Below are positions 20,780-32,000 of a DNA stretch of 64,000 bases, piece by piece (positions within the stretch are counted from its first letter, which is position 1; each line of letters opens with the position of its first letter). This stretch comes from Schizosaccharomyces osmophilus (Eukaryota > Ascomycota > Schizosaccharomycetes > Schizosaccharomycetales > Schizosaccharomycetaceae). The stretch is from assembly GCF_027921745.1 (NCBI RefSeq), contig NC_079238.1, forward strand, positions 4,960,001 to 5,024,000, written 5' to 3'. A model generated the notes under the pieces. That model saw nothing but the letters and a program-made list of their open reading frames with translations, had not been told where the DNA came from and searched no databases. Made by a program: the position numbers and the translations under genes.

Positions 20780-21568
20780 TTATACTTCTTGCGTGCCATA
20801 ACCATACTGCTTTTCAGCAAAAGCCCATTCAGAGGAAACGGACTGGTTGGTTTGGAAATCGACGCCACCTGCTGTAATGGTAGCAACGCTAAATTTGTTC
20901 AAACTTCTTCCATCACGGTAGTAAAGAACGCGAATACAGTCATCTATGGCTGCGCGAGCGCGCTCCTTTGACAAAGTTTTCCAGCGGTCATCGTCAGTCA
21001 CCTTACGTAACATCGGAAGGGCAAGATGAATCGCAAATCCTGTAGCAATTGCAGGTGCAGTATAAGTGTTACCACGTAGGTCAGCAAAAGCTACAAAAGG
21101 TTCTTTTTCATCTCCATCGACGCCAGCAACAATGGCCTGGTTCCAGTAAGGATCCATTTTATTACGACGAGCATAAAATACTCTAGACAAATATTCATGG
21201 ATATGGGATGGTTGTAATGCATAACCGTCTCCATAGTTATTTTCTTTTATCTCAAGATCCTCGAGGGTTCTTTGGATATGCTGATAATCTGAAACGTCGC
21301 CCCCAATACCGACGATTGTATTGTTTCCAACCTTTGTGAGACGTTCTACATCAAAAAAGCGAGCCAAAGATCCATAAGATGCTAAGTTATCAGCAGCAAT
21401 CATAACACCATCTGCGTATTTCAATGCAATTACGGAGGCACCTGTGACTATAGGTTGAGTAGTTCGTGAAATCACTGGCGCAGCATTTTGTTGAACATCA
21501 TTAGATGTAGGGAAAAAAATATTTCTGCTAGGTTTGCCCCAAGGCTCTGTTAATTCTAAGAAACTCAT
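20780..21568 (-). CDS. pre4: 20S proteasome subunit beta-7
   Basis: Single exon, 262 residues. The propeptide ends before TTQPIVTGASVIALKYADGV, the typical mature N-terminus of beta-7; the family core follows (IAADNLASYGSLARF, VGIGGDVSDYQ, TGFAIHLALPMLR). Beta-7 is a non-catalytic subunit of the inner ring; its C-terminal extension (here ending QYGYGTQEV) clamps the two half-proteasomes in the yeast structure. The symbol is that of the budding yeast orthologue; the order matches S. pombe SPBC577.10. Its promoter region is shared with whatever is transcribed rightward at 21.7-22.4 kb. Confidence 0.95.
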   Translation of the reverse strand: MSFLELTEPWGKPSRNIFFPTSNDVQQNAAPVISRTTQPIVTGASVIALKYADGVMIAADNLASYGSLARFFDVERLTKVGNNTIVGIGGDVSDYQHIQRTLEDLEIKENNYGDGYALQPSHIHEYLSRVFYARRNKMDPYWNQAIVAGVDGDEKEPFVAFADLRGNTYTAPAIATGFAIHLALPMLRKVTDDDRWKTLSKERARAAIDDCIRVLYYRDGRSLNKFSVATITAGGVDFQTNQSVSSEWAFAEKQYGYGTQEV

Positions 21569-21732
21569 TTTTGTTGAATGAGGTAGTGTTGGTTCTTGGC
21601 AGGTCTTCCACCACCAAGCCGTTAGTACCTATGCTAAGGATGGGTTTGGCCTTCCCTGGATAGATTGAAGTTTGAGTTTAAAAAAATGTTTTTTTTATTG
21701 TTTAAATTTCATTACATTTTTTTATCCCGACA

Positions 21733-21948
21733 GGTGTCTACTGGATGACAAATTAGCTGACATGCCAAGGTTTCTGATCGCTTTTCTGGATCATTACCGT
21801 TTACCGCTAGAAACTGATGGCTTATATTTGAAAAAAGGAGATGAATTATTATTCTTGGCTCTTGGTATGGTTATTTCCCTCATTTACGCCAAAAATCATT
21901 TTTCCTTATGATGTTAACATAAAGCTACAAAGCTTGAGATCTTTCTCT
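21733..21948 (+). other. Exon-like segment, possible small spliced gene
   Basis: A 130-base stretch of normal-looking coding composition (LLDDKLADMPRFLIAF, then LYLKKGDELLFLAL) is preceded by a pyrimidine tract ending TCCCGACAG (acceptor-like, 21722-21733). It is followed by GTATGG at 21865 (donor-like). A downstream acceptor (ATGTTAACATAAAG, ending about 21924) would add ATKLEIFL and a TAG. The first in-frame ATG is 21762, giving either a 49-codon unspliced frame to 21911 or a ~60-codon spliced one. No family recognised and no upstream exon found. It may be a leader exon or upstream frame of the next gene, or chance. Confidence 0.25.
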
Positions 21949-22176
21949 AGGATTTTATGTTGATTTTCCATTTACTTTCTCATACTATGCAGCTGTATAG
22001 TGTTTTGACAATTGAGAGAATTTTAGATCAAAGTGCAGCATAAAAAAGAGTTCCATTGCAGCGTGTCTGGGATTGTGCTGCTTAAAGATCGCTTGCAGAA
22101 CTAGATAGTAGCTCTTTGTTCAGGCATTTACCTTTTCAGTTTGTTCTTTTCAAGTCAAGTTTTAGCTTACTCTGTT

Positions 22177-22193
22177 GTTTGTTTGTTTGTTTG
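22177..22193. repeat. Short (GTTT)n microsatellite
   Basis: Four to five GTTT units in the leader region of the unknown 506-residue gene. Confidence 0.7.
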
Positions 22194-22353
22194 CTATCTA
22201 CTTTATTTACTTTTCTTTATTTGTTGTTCCAAACGGGCATGTTAAGGCGAAGTCTTTTTGTTTGTTTACAATGATTGAATTTCTTTTATATATATAGGAA
22301 CTGTTTCTCGTTTTTTTTCTCTATTATTCCAATCAATTTTTAAGCTGGTCAAA

Positions 22354-23874
22354 ATGAAGATCACTGAAACTCCTTCCGTCATTTTGTGCTCTTTCCAGAA
22401 GCTAGCTAAATCTTGCGAAGCATTTCTAACTAAATATGCCGTCCAGCCTTTGAATACTTTATTCTCAAAGAAATCTAAATCAGAAACAAAACCAGAATCC
22501 TCGGAAATGCCGGCACCTATTGCTAAACCTGCCGACACAGTTGAATACGCTGAAAGCGACAACCAAAGATATCAGAAATTACAGACTCCTCATGCTCCTT
22601 TGTTAGAAACTGAAACTATGAAAGTTACCAATGATACCAGGGCAACTTATGAGGATGCTTCCTATGAAAATAACTGTCACTTACAAGATGAAGAATCCAT
22701 TAACGTTGATTCAGTAGAGGTTTTAATCGAAAGTCAAAACGATGCTTACTTAAGCAACAAATCTGTCCCAGAACGTTCATCTTCAGTCACCACAGATGCC
22801 ATCGCTACCACGAAGTTATCAGCATCTCACTCGAATTGTTCCCTAAATGAAATGGACCCCATAGATCCAATTCTGATTGAACAATCCCTCATGAAAATCT
22901 TATATAAGGGTGTTCGTCCCTTTGATACAGATGAACAATGTGTTGCAAAAAATAACAACGAGCCTGCGCCAAAATCTAACAATGCTCTTAAGGATAAAAG
23001 CGCAACTAATACCATGAAAAATATCTTGACTGACCACAAAAACATGGACACCAAATATAGAAACAGTGAAAAGTCAAATATAGATTACAAACGATTGAAG
23101 TCATGTCAAGATAAATATGCAGTGCATAATTCGCCTTTTGATGATATGAATTTTGAAATCGATGCCCAGTATGATACAGAAAACAAAAACGTTTTCCTCG
23201 CAATCCCAGAGCCTCAGTATACCCTACCATCAAAAATACATTTTGAAGATCAAACGAATGAACAGCAATATCTTTATGAGGATGATTTTGGCATGTTTGA
23301 GATTAATCCGTTGTCTTCAACCAGTGATATGGAAAATGACTTGACAAGTGGAAGTGAACAACTTTGGACAGTCAAGGCAGAGTCGATGTTTTTAGATGAC
23401 GGCAATTGTGATATTGAAGAAACAATTGAATCCACTACAGTCGAAGTTGCACGAGAATCGCCTTGTAAAGAAGCACACTCTGAATCACTACACACTGGCC
23501 TAGGGCATGGAACTACAAAATCTGATGTTCTCAACCAAAGTACAGACGTTATTATACCAGGGCTTGTGAATTCTGGAATTAGTGCTGAAGAATACCCACT
23601 CTCAACACCGAGTCTTAAAATGAGTATGTCACCAGCAAAAGCAGCTCTCTCATATTTAATGCTGGGTCATGTTATATACTATATTTACCTTTTTATTCAG
23701 TGGATGCTGGACTCAACAGAAAGGCCATTTATCTTTTCCCTGTTACTCTCTGTAATTTTTTTAAAAAGATTCTCTAGTGTTACAAGTCTACAAAACTGCG
23801 CTGCTACTCAAACTTTCAAATCATGCGTAAAACTGGTTACTTCAAAGATCTCATTTTTTAGAATGAAAAAGTAG
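22354..23874 (+). CDS. Uncharacterised acidic protein with C-terminal membrane hairpin
   Basis: Single exon, 506 residues, true ATG. Not recognised as any known family. Residues 1-40 are amphipathic or hydrophobic-rich (SVILCSFQKLAKSCEAFLTKY). Residues 40-420 are polar, rich in Ser, Asp, Glu, Asn and Thr, and probably disordered. Two hydrophobic stretches, about 432-452 and 458-470, are split by a short DSTERP turn, and a Lys-rich tail (FFRMKK) follows. The layout suggests a cytosolic or nucleoplasmic domain anchored near its C-terminus in ER, nuclear envelope or another membrane (inference). It sits between beta-7 and ckn1, which I recall as neighbours in S. pombe, so it may be specific to this lineage or too diverged to place. 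Confidence 0.75.
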   Translation: MKITETPSVILCSFQKLAKSCEAFLTKYAVQPLNTLFSKKSKSETKPESSEMPAPIAKPADTVEYAESDNQRYQKLQTPHAPLLETETMKVTNDTRATYEDASYENNCHLQDEESINVDSVEVLIESQNDAYLSNKSVPERSSSVTTDAIATTKLSASHSNCSLNEMDPIDPILIEQSLMKILYKGVRPFDTDEQCVAKNNNEPAPKSNNALKDKSATNTMKNILTDHKNMDTKYRNSEKSNIDYKRLKSCQDKYAVHNSPFDDMNFEIDAQYDTENKNVFLAIPEPQYTLPSKIHFEDQTNEQQYLYEDDFGMFEINPLSSTSDMENDLTSGSEQLWTVKAESMFLDDGNCDIEETIESTTVEVARESPCKEAHSESLHTGLGHGTTKSDVLNQSTDVIIPGLVNSGISAEEYPLSTPSLKMSMSPAKAALSYLMLGHVIYYIYLFIQWMLDSTERPFIFSLLLSVIFLKRFSSVTSLQNCAATQTFKSCVKLVTSKISFFRMKK

Positions 23875-23883
23875 TATTATACC

Positions 23884-23908
23884 AAAAAAAAAGAAAAGAA
23901 AAGAAAAG
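23884..23908. repeat. Short (AAAAG)n tract
   Basis: A-run followed by AAAAG units just after the stop of the unknown 506-residue gene; purine-rich 3' flank. Confidence 0.7.
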
Positions 23909-24151
23909 AGGGAGAAGATTACTAAAGAAAATTTGTTGCATGCGAGATGAATCAAATTGGACCGGATGAATCGATTATGGGAAATTAACCTTTCATCAAA
24001 CAAACTGTTGCTAAATCCTTTATGAGAATTATAAATGCTATTTTAATAAAAATGAACATAATTCAGCAAAATAAATAAATAAGCGTTTCACATTATTACC
24101 TTTATTTTGGATAATAGACGGTGAACACCAAAAGGCAAGTAAAAATGTTTT

Positions 24152-25593
24152 TCACTGATAAGTAACTTCGACATTAGTTAAAGAGTCATAAACTTCTTGA
24201 AGAACATTTCGACGATTTTCAATGGCACTAGCCTGCAAGGGATCACGAAGTGGTTTTGGACACCATATTAAAATATTACCGCTCATATCGCCAGTGAAGC
24301 ATTGCTCTTTTTCTGAACGATAAGCTACGCAATTAATACGCTTCAAAACGTGCATTGACAGACGCTGGACAAAGGAACCGTCTAAAAGATTTATCAACGC
24401 CAAAGATCCATCGTCATTTGGGAATAAAACGTACGTATCGTCGTTTTTCGAGGGAGTCATGATATATGGGTGAACAGCAAAAGATGTTGTTTGATTGTGT
24501 ATAATCGGTCCGAAGTCACGTAAGGTGTTTAGTCCTGTTTTCATATCCCAAACTCTTAAGCGATCATCAGTTCCAGAGCTAACAAGAAAAGTACCGTCAT
24601 GAGTCCAAGCTAATCCATTTACGGTACCATAATGAGATCTTCCAGTCTGTTCTATTGGCTTCGTTTTGTTATGCACGTCTAAGCAAGCAAAGCTGGCAGA
24701 GGCTTTTCGAATATCCCAAAGCCGAACAGTACCATCAGCGGACCCAGAAGCTAATACATAATCATTTTTCGGGCACCAAGCGACAGATAGTACATTCCCT
24801 GTATGACCAATTAAACTGTGCGTATAACTACCGCTCTGCATATCGCATAAACGAATAGAGGGCGATCGATATGCCGCTATAAAGCGTCAGAACAACAACA
24901 AAAAAAAAAAGCGTACCAGCAATCAAACAGTGCGATGCAACGGGTGACCAGGCATGCGAATACACTATTTCACCTATACTAAAAGAATACGCCTCCTGTT
25001 TACTGTTAGTGAATTTGGTATAACTTACTAATAAAGTATAATACCTGTAAGGTTGCAGCATCCCAAACCCTTAAAGTATGGTCGAAAGAGGAGCTAGTGA
25101 ATATACCATTATCGAAAGGAAACCAATGCAGATCAGTAATTCCAAACCTATGACTTGAACGTCTACATTATTAATAAGGGTCTTTTATACGAAGAAAGAC
25201 ATACGCTGGTATGGCATTATGAGTATCCATAAGTATGTTTGTTTCATTTGAATCAAGAGATTCAAGATTCCAAACATTGATTGAAGAATTGGCGCCTCCA
25301 GAAATCATACTTTATGCAATTCGTGAGTAAATTAACCTCCTTTATTCAGTATCAACTTACAATTGCTGTGTTGTATTATCTATAGACAGCGCATTCACAG
25401 AGCCAAGGAGGCCGGTACCATGTCTTCGCTTGATTGTTTTATTTTGCGACAAAGCCATAGTTTGAAGACGATGCTGAAGTAGCTGGCGTCGGAAGGATGC
25501 ATTTGATTCTATCTGTCAATATTTTACCAGGTGTTAATAAGTTTTTAAATTTATACCCTGCCCCCATTCTCTGGCTAAAAGAAACGTATTCAT
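24152..25593 (-). CDS. ckn1: CSA/ERCC8-type WD-repeat protein Ckn1
   Basis: Six exons: 25593-25557, 25508-25361, 25309-25205, 25162-25045, 24995-24917 and 24876-24152, with introns of 48, 51, 42, 49 and 40 bp; 403 residues. The chain begins [11 protein letters not shown], like the MLGFLSARQTG start of human CSA, and forms a seven-bladed WD40 propeller ([60 protein letters not shown]). The [19 protein letters not shown] segment is diagnostic of CSA. CSA is a substrate receptor of the DDB1-Cul4 ubiquitin ligase in transcription-coupled repair. The first intron must use the second of two acceptors (GATAG rather than GACAG) to keep the frame. Divergent from txl1. Syntenic with S. pombe SPBC577.09. 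Confidence 0.9.
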
Positions 25594-25910
25594 TCAGAAC
25601 GTTCAAACTTCTGCAAAAGTACTATAGACCGTAATAAATCATTCAAACTCCATGAAAAGTATAGCTTCATAGAATTTACTGGTAGAGAGTATTTGTATTT
25701 GCAGCGAGCGCTTCCCTCTAGGTATTTGAGAGTCTACAAGATTTTGGCAGTATGTAACTTTACGAATTCTGAATAGTTAGGTATTTTATTTTTTGTTGTG
25801 TATATTATTTCTTCAATAAAAAACTTTTAACAAATGATTTGAAAAAGAAACTCAAAAGGCCAGTTGTAGGTACAGTCAAGACACCCCAACACTAGATAAT
25901 TTCAACCAAC
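25594..25910. other. Divergent promoter region ckn1/txl1
   Basis: About 320 AT-rich bases. No other feature recognised. Confidence 0.5.
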
Positions 25911-26794
25911 ATGTCCGTTATCGAAATTAGATCATACCAACATTGGATCTCAACAATTCCAAAGTCGGGATTTCTCGCTGTTGACTGCTATGCAGACTGG
26001 TGTGGTCCTTGTAAGGCAATTTCACCAGTTTTTTCACAATTGGCAAGCAAGTACTCAGGTCCTCAGTTTGTATTTGCAAAAGTTAATGTAGATGAACAAA
26101 CACAAATTTCCTCTAGCCTTGGAGTTCGTGCTATGTATGTTTATCGCCCTGTTTTGTTGGATTTTACTAACATTATAGGCCAACCTTCATCTTCTTTGAA
26201 AATGGCAAACAAATAGATATGCTTTCGGGAGCGAACGTGCAGGCGTTAAAAGAAAAAGTAGCTAATATTGGAGGAAAATTGAATGGAGGTAGCGCTAGCG
26301 CCTCTTCATCTGTGAACGGTTATGCTAATCTCAGGAGTTCTATCGAGAGCCCTCAATTAGAGTGTTTAAATCAAAGTGATGAGTATCACCTTCGCAACGC
26401 TCTTGATTTAGATTCTTCTAGTTACTTACAGTCCGACGCTGATGAGCAGCTTATGATTTACATCCCTTTCTTGGAAGCTGTAAAGATTCATTCGTTGTCT
26501 ATTACTCCTGTCAAAGAAAACTTAAGCAAAGCTCCCAAAACTCTCAAACTCTTTATTAATCAACCCACAGTGCTTTCATTTGAAGATGCCGAGTCTTCCC
26601 CAGCTACTCAGGTCATAGAAGAAATCGAGTACAAATCTGATGACGAGCCTTTGAATATCCCTCTAAGATTCGTTAAATTCCAACGTGTGAACTCTTTAGT
26701 AATATTTGTCTCCTCTAATGTTGAGGACGAAGAAACCACCCAGATTGGCCGTTTGGAATTCTTTGGCGAAGCAGTAGGCGATTCTAGCAAGTAA
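25911..26794 (+). CDS. txl1: Thioredoxin-like protein Txl1 (thioredoxin + PITH)
   Basis: Two exons, 25911-26134 and 26179-26794 (44 bp intron, CTAAC branch), 279 residues. The N-terminal thioredoxin fold has the active-site WCGPCK (Cys31, Cys34) and the cis-proline region restored by splicing (RAMPTFIFFENGK). The C-terminal ~160 residues form a PITH domain (LNQSDEYHLRNALD, DEQLMIYIPF, PLRFVKFQ, EDEETTQIGRLEFFG). Human TXNL1 of the same layout binds the 26S proteasome lid; S. pombe Txl1 does too. Both redox cysteines are intact. Divergent from ckn1 and convergent with ubp10. Syntenic with SPBC577.08c. Confidence 0.95.
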
Positions 26795-27125
26795 GCTATG
26801 GAAAACTGATAATTAAATGCTGCAACACAAGAAGAATTTGTTTTTGCCTTAGATTGTAACCAAACTTGATTTTAATGCGATACACATATACTCATATATA
26901 ACTGAAAAGATGATACTAGACACTAAAAGTCTTATTAACCGTAGTAATATACATTAGAAGAAAATGCGGACTGTAAAAAATAAATAAAATCTACAAAATT
27001 TTATTAAAAGCATTAGCATGTACTGCTTTTCAAGATCGACGTTTTATTTTTTTTATATTTTGTTATTCTCCTGATAACCCAAATTATTTTGATGCACTCT
27101 GAACGCTCGATTCCAACTTACAAAA
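26795..27125. other. Convergent 3' spacer txl1/ubp10
   Basis: About 330 AT-rich bases. Nothing recognised. Confidence 0.5.
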
Positions 27126-28741
27126 CTAATGTACTCGCTCCCATAATTGTATAAGACTTTCTCCCAAGTTAATCATATCGCTGCTTATTTCTTCGACATA
27201 CAAATCCTGAATTTGATACCATTTGTTCGATGCTGAATTTCGTAACTGTACTCGAAAGACGTGCGATTCCCCGTCAGCAGACAAAACTGATTCATAAACG
27301 ACATTTGCAATTAGATTGTACCTTGGTATGATTTTTGGGTGTGCTTTCAGAAACGCATCATCGATAAATGGACTCATATCCAGGTTATCAAGAGGAAACG
27401 TGACGATGGTAGGATTTCGTTCAGTAAAGTAGTTATTTTTCATAAAACGCTTCATATGAAATAGAAGATATGGCGGCGTATTCATCAAATGAAAACGCCG
27501 GCGCATACCACTTAATTCTTGAGTTGTGACGCCATTATACTTTTCCAGTAGTTTTACAAGTTCAACTTGAGGAATAATGTTTCCTTCAAATTCATCTTGA
27601 AATAAAGGCCTTGGAGGAAGATTCAGTGTAAGGTACAGATATGGAACAATGTCCGTTTTAATAACTCGGTCTCCTTCAAATACTACGTGGTCCCCATTTT
27701 CTGTATGCTGACGGATTTTTTGAGACTCGGCACGCACATGACCTTGAAAATTGTAATGAATAATAGAAGTTGGCTTTTCCATCGTTGACTTCTTCCCGCC
27801 TAAAGAAACGTGCAATGTATTCAAGAGCCATGATACAAATTCTAAAGGATCTTTTTGTTCATTCATTGAATATTTTTTATGGGATAAAAGGGTTACCTCA
27901 TGAATCAGTTCTTGTGGAGAAACATGCCCTTTAAATGCTTTGGGGTTCCATATTTTACGGACAGTAATTGCTAATCGCTGAATAATATGAGGACAGCCAT
28001 CAAAATTATTAAGTAGCAAATAATTCCGCAAAGGCTTTACATGAGAAAGTAATTGAAGGATGACGTTGAAATAGTCATTGCTTTGTATGTTATTGAGTCC
28101 GACGAAGCCTATGAATTCGGGTTAGTAAAATATACAATACACCATTTGATGAACCAACTTACCTGGTACATAAGGTTTATGCATCAAATCGTAACTGACC
28201 TGAGGAATACGGTCCAGTTTAGCAACTTCTTCACGGGTATATGTGGGCTTAATAACATAAGCAATATCTTGCAAAGCACTAGACACTACTTGATATGACT
28301 CTGGTAGAATATAAAACTTTAAAGTCGAGCAATTCACGAACACATGATGATTATCATTTAAAGCATGAAAGTATGCATGAGAAGAGGGACCTCGTCCCTG
28401 AAAATATCTTCCGCAAACTAAGCAAGCATAAACACTGAGATTCGTAAGGCTGACTGAACATACTTTTTCGAAATCAAAGTCTAATAATTTACGATTGATC
28501 TAAGTAACCCGGTTAGTCTTCACTGATCACTTACTACTTGACTTCTTACGGTATCTAGATAAAGGTCACTTGATATTGGTTTGTGTTTCTTGACAGAAGC
28601 ATTTATGGTAGTTTGATCATCGTTAGAAGTAGACCCTGAAACATTGTCAACTTTCTCTCTCTTCCTCATGGAATCCGCTTCTTCTTCATTGAAAGAGCGT
28701 TTTAAAGAATGCTTATCCTCATTTACTTCCGACATTGCCAT
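27126..28741 (-). CDS. ubp10: Sad1/USP39-type inactive ubiquitin hydrolase, tri-snRNP factor
   Basis: Three exons: 28741-28550, 28499-28163 and 28108-27126 (introns 50 and 54 bp), 503 residues. A basic N-terminus is followed by a zinc finger UBP (YACLVCGRYFQGRGPSSHAY, with Cys and His ligands) and a USP fold. Where active USPs have GLxNxGNTCYxN, this protein has GLNNIQSNDYFN: the catalytic Cys is Asp, as is normal for Sad1/USP39. The C-terminal box (YLLFHMKRFMKNNYF, HVFRVQLRN, WYQIQDLYVEEI) is intact. It assists assembly and stability of the U4/U6.U5 tri-snRNP rather than cutting ubiquitin. A second ATG lies two codons downstream of the first. Syntenic with S. pombe SPBC577.07. Confidence 0.94.
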
Positions 28742-29082
28742 AGAAGCAATCTCGACTTAACCCTACAGAAGAATCGCAGTGATGGGTACTTCGGCTCACT
28801 CAGCGTGACTCTCAAGCCTGAACCAAATTCGTAATTTTACAAACAACGTTCTTTTAGAGGTTTGTATTTACCCTTTTTCTTTCCTTTTTAACTTTAATTT
28901 GATAGTTTAGCAGAAGAATCTAAATTTATAGATCCTGTGAAAACAAGGGCTCCTTCTCATCTTTGTGAGCGATTGCCTATTTAATCGCTGGCTTTTCGAA
29001 CATAATCTCTTTTAAGTTGTAAAGATAATATAGGGAGAATTAAAATTAGCTAGAAAGCCGTTCTTTCTGCTGTTCCGTAGCA
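28742..29082. other. Divergent promoter region ubp10/stt4
   Basis: About 340 bases. Nothing beyond promoter and leader sequence recognised. Confidence 0.5.
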
Positions 29083-32000
29083 ATGGAATGGTAAGTTAAG
29101 GTACCTGTCCTTGTCTCTAACTCAGAAATAGCATAGATAGAAACATTCGGAGGGAATCTCTTCGTAGACTAGGCTCTCTTCCAACACACGGATGGTCTTT
29201 CTTCGAGCAAATTTGTCATCGAAACTCTGAGCTCATAGAAAGAAACGATTGTTTTTTCAATCTTGAAAGGATCGAAGATACAGCATTATCAATATGCGCG
29301 GTTAGCGCCGAATCTAGAAACTTAGTGGAGGCCAGAATCCTTTTTAATCAATTGCAGTTTTACTTAAAGAAGTACTTATTTATCGAAGGAAACGAAAGCT
29401 TCGAAAGTACGCTACCTTCGTTGGACGATTCCTCTTTTTGCCAAATTTTCCCCTCGTCCGCAAAATGCGTTCCTGCAATTATAAGCGGGATGCTTTGTCT
29501 AGCCAAGCAGCATGAAGAAGTAGCTGTTGATGTTATTTCTTTTTCAGAATCTATTATAAAGACCTTTAAGTCCATAATAAATGAGGAAACTGCAGATTCT
29601 ACGTCCTACATTTTACGCAGGATTTTCTATGCTTCTCATCTTGCTTTCATTTTAAATGAATTTGCTAAAAATTGCGAGGAGATGAAGGTTGAAAGCATAT
29701 GCCTATGGATTATTAATGTCTGCACGAATATACTTTCATCTGATGTTCTTCCACAACAAAAATTATCTGCCAATTCTCTTTTTATACAACCATCTCCATA
29801 CTATCAGGGTTTTGGTCTAAAGTACTTTCTATATCTTTCTTCGTTGTCCGCTTTGGTAAATGCAGCAACTTGTTTGTGGTTGGGAAATTGTGCGTTATTC
29901 TGGGATATTGGCTGTTCTCGTCCTTCTTCTCCCGAAGAGAAAGTTTATTCCAATCAATTTCAAGCTCTTTTACAGTTGTCTGAAAAAGTACTCTCGAAAA
30001 GCTATACCTCTAAATTACAAGGACAAGTATGTGTGCCTTGTGGACTGTATTTTGTTCTTGCCTTGAAACTAGCAATTTTAAGTTCCGCATATGTTGGCTT
30101 TATTCCTAACGTCTATTGTGAGTGGATTGATCTTTCTCTCCAGAATATATCTGATGAACCCGAGACGCTTCCTCATTTAGTGGATGTAATGGCTTCTTTG
30201 GCATGCGTCTTTCCAGCACAATTGCAATTCGCTTTAATACGCTTACGGTTCATTGCAATATATGCTCCTCGTGATAATGAGAATCCAGTTATTTACGCTA
30301 AATTGGCATCTCGAAAATTAGCACATTTGTTCAACTACTCATCAAAAGATGCTGCCATTACTTCAATTTATCAACTAGCAAATTTGTTGTCTCCCCTTGA
30401 TACAGCAGATAGTTTTTTCTCGCTCTCTAGGGAACACATGAATATGGAGGGTTTTGCACATCCTTCGCGCGAGCTTCCAATAAGTACTTTACCTATTTAT
30501 CTGAATATTATAGACTCTGGGCGTGAAATTGCTCTTTTAGTGAATGACGAAAAAATTCATGGACTGGCTATTTCCTTGCTAATTCAGAAATTTTCGCGAA
30601 ACTTTGATTCACGGGTTAGTGCTCAAATAATATGTGCTTTAGCTGATATCTCAATTAAAGCAAATGAACGCAATTTCTTTATTTTGATTCAGTTTTATTC
30701 TATACAGCATAAGATGTTGACAAAACAAGTGGATGAAGAGTTAGCTTTAGCAATTCTTCAATCACGCCGTTTAATTGCCAGTGGGACAGAACCGCACTCT
30801 TCCAAGCGATTGGACTTGCTTAAAAGCCTGTTGGAAGAAATTATACAAGTGGGTATTGTTCGTGATACCCCTTCGGATCAGTTAAGTGGATACTTTACTG
30901 TCCTTGTCTATGCAATTAAGGCCCTTAGTTGTTGTATCGACCAAATATGTTGGGAGAATTTACCGAAAGATGAAAACTATCCCGCGCTTTTTAGGGATAT
31001 GTGGTTCACGGTTGTTTTGAATAGATTTCGTTTTTCGGTTGACATAAGTGAGACGTTAAGACCAGAGCTAGAACAAATCGCCCGTAACTCGCCTCTTCTT
31101 GTTTTTGAAGATTTCGGAAACAACTTTGAAAGCAATTTGGAATTAAATACTGTTTTGAGGAGTCATATTGAGCATTCTGTAAGTATTTCAGTGTCAATTA
31201 TCGTTAACATATAGGTTTTATCTCGAATTAAGTCAGAATTGACAACAATTGCGGACGTGGATTTGAGGTCCTTAAATGCATCTGAAATTTGTTTTCTGTC
31301 TGCTGTTCTCTTACTCGAAGGACTACGCTGCAAAACTGGTCGGATTTCCGCTCTTGTCGAATATCTGAGTGATATTACGTTAAGTTCAAGCCATCTGCCT
31401 CCGTTCATTAGAGCCATTGCCCTACATGTAAGTTAAAATTGTCACTTTACGAACTAACCAATAGAATTTACCAATATTTGTGGATTCTCTCTTTCGTGTA
31501 AAGCGACTTCATCAAAATAGTATTAAAGAGATACAAGGACTTCTTTGCTTGTGTTGTCACAGAATCGATTCGGTGCGACGATTGGCTTTGGAATGTACCA
31601 CGTTTGTCATGCATAGCCTGCCTCACCTTCTCGGTACTGCCAATATTTTGTATAGTATCCTAGAATTGCTTACTCTTCTCTGGAAAGCCCGAAATGAAGA
31701 GTGTTATAATCAGTATATTCCTAAGCTTCAGTACTGTTCTCCAAAGTTAAATCTTACAATTGTATTGTCAGATATTTACGATGCTCGTGAGAAGGTGCTT
31801 TCTGAATTTAAAAGCAATGCTACTGATTGGATACACGTAAGCTCCAAATCTATTCCTAGACAAATCAAGAATTTATTACAATCTTATCTCGCCGAATTTG
31901 AAGACATTGATGATCTTGAGCTTGTTGAACTTGGAAGGTCACTTGCTGTCGAAATTGGGATCAAAATCCCAAGCTTTGATTGTGAAAACCGCGTCCTTTC

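Larger units (their letters stand above)
21569..22353. other. Divergent region between beta-7 and the unknown 506-residue gene
   Basis: Contains an exon-like segment (listed separately) and a (GTTT)n run at 22177-22193. Otherwise AT-rich promoter and leader sequence. Confidence 0.5.
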
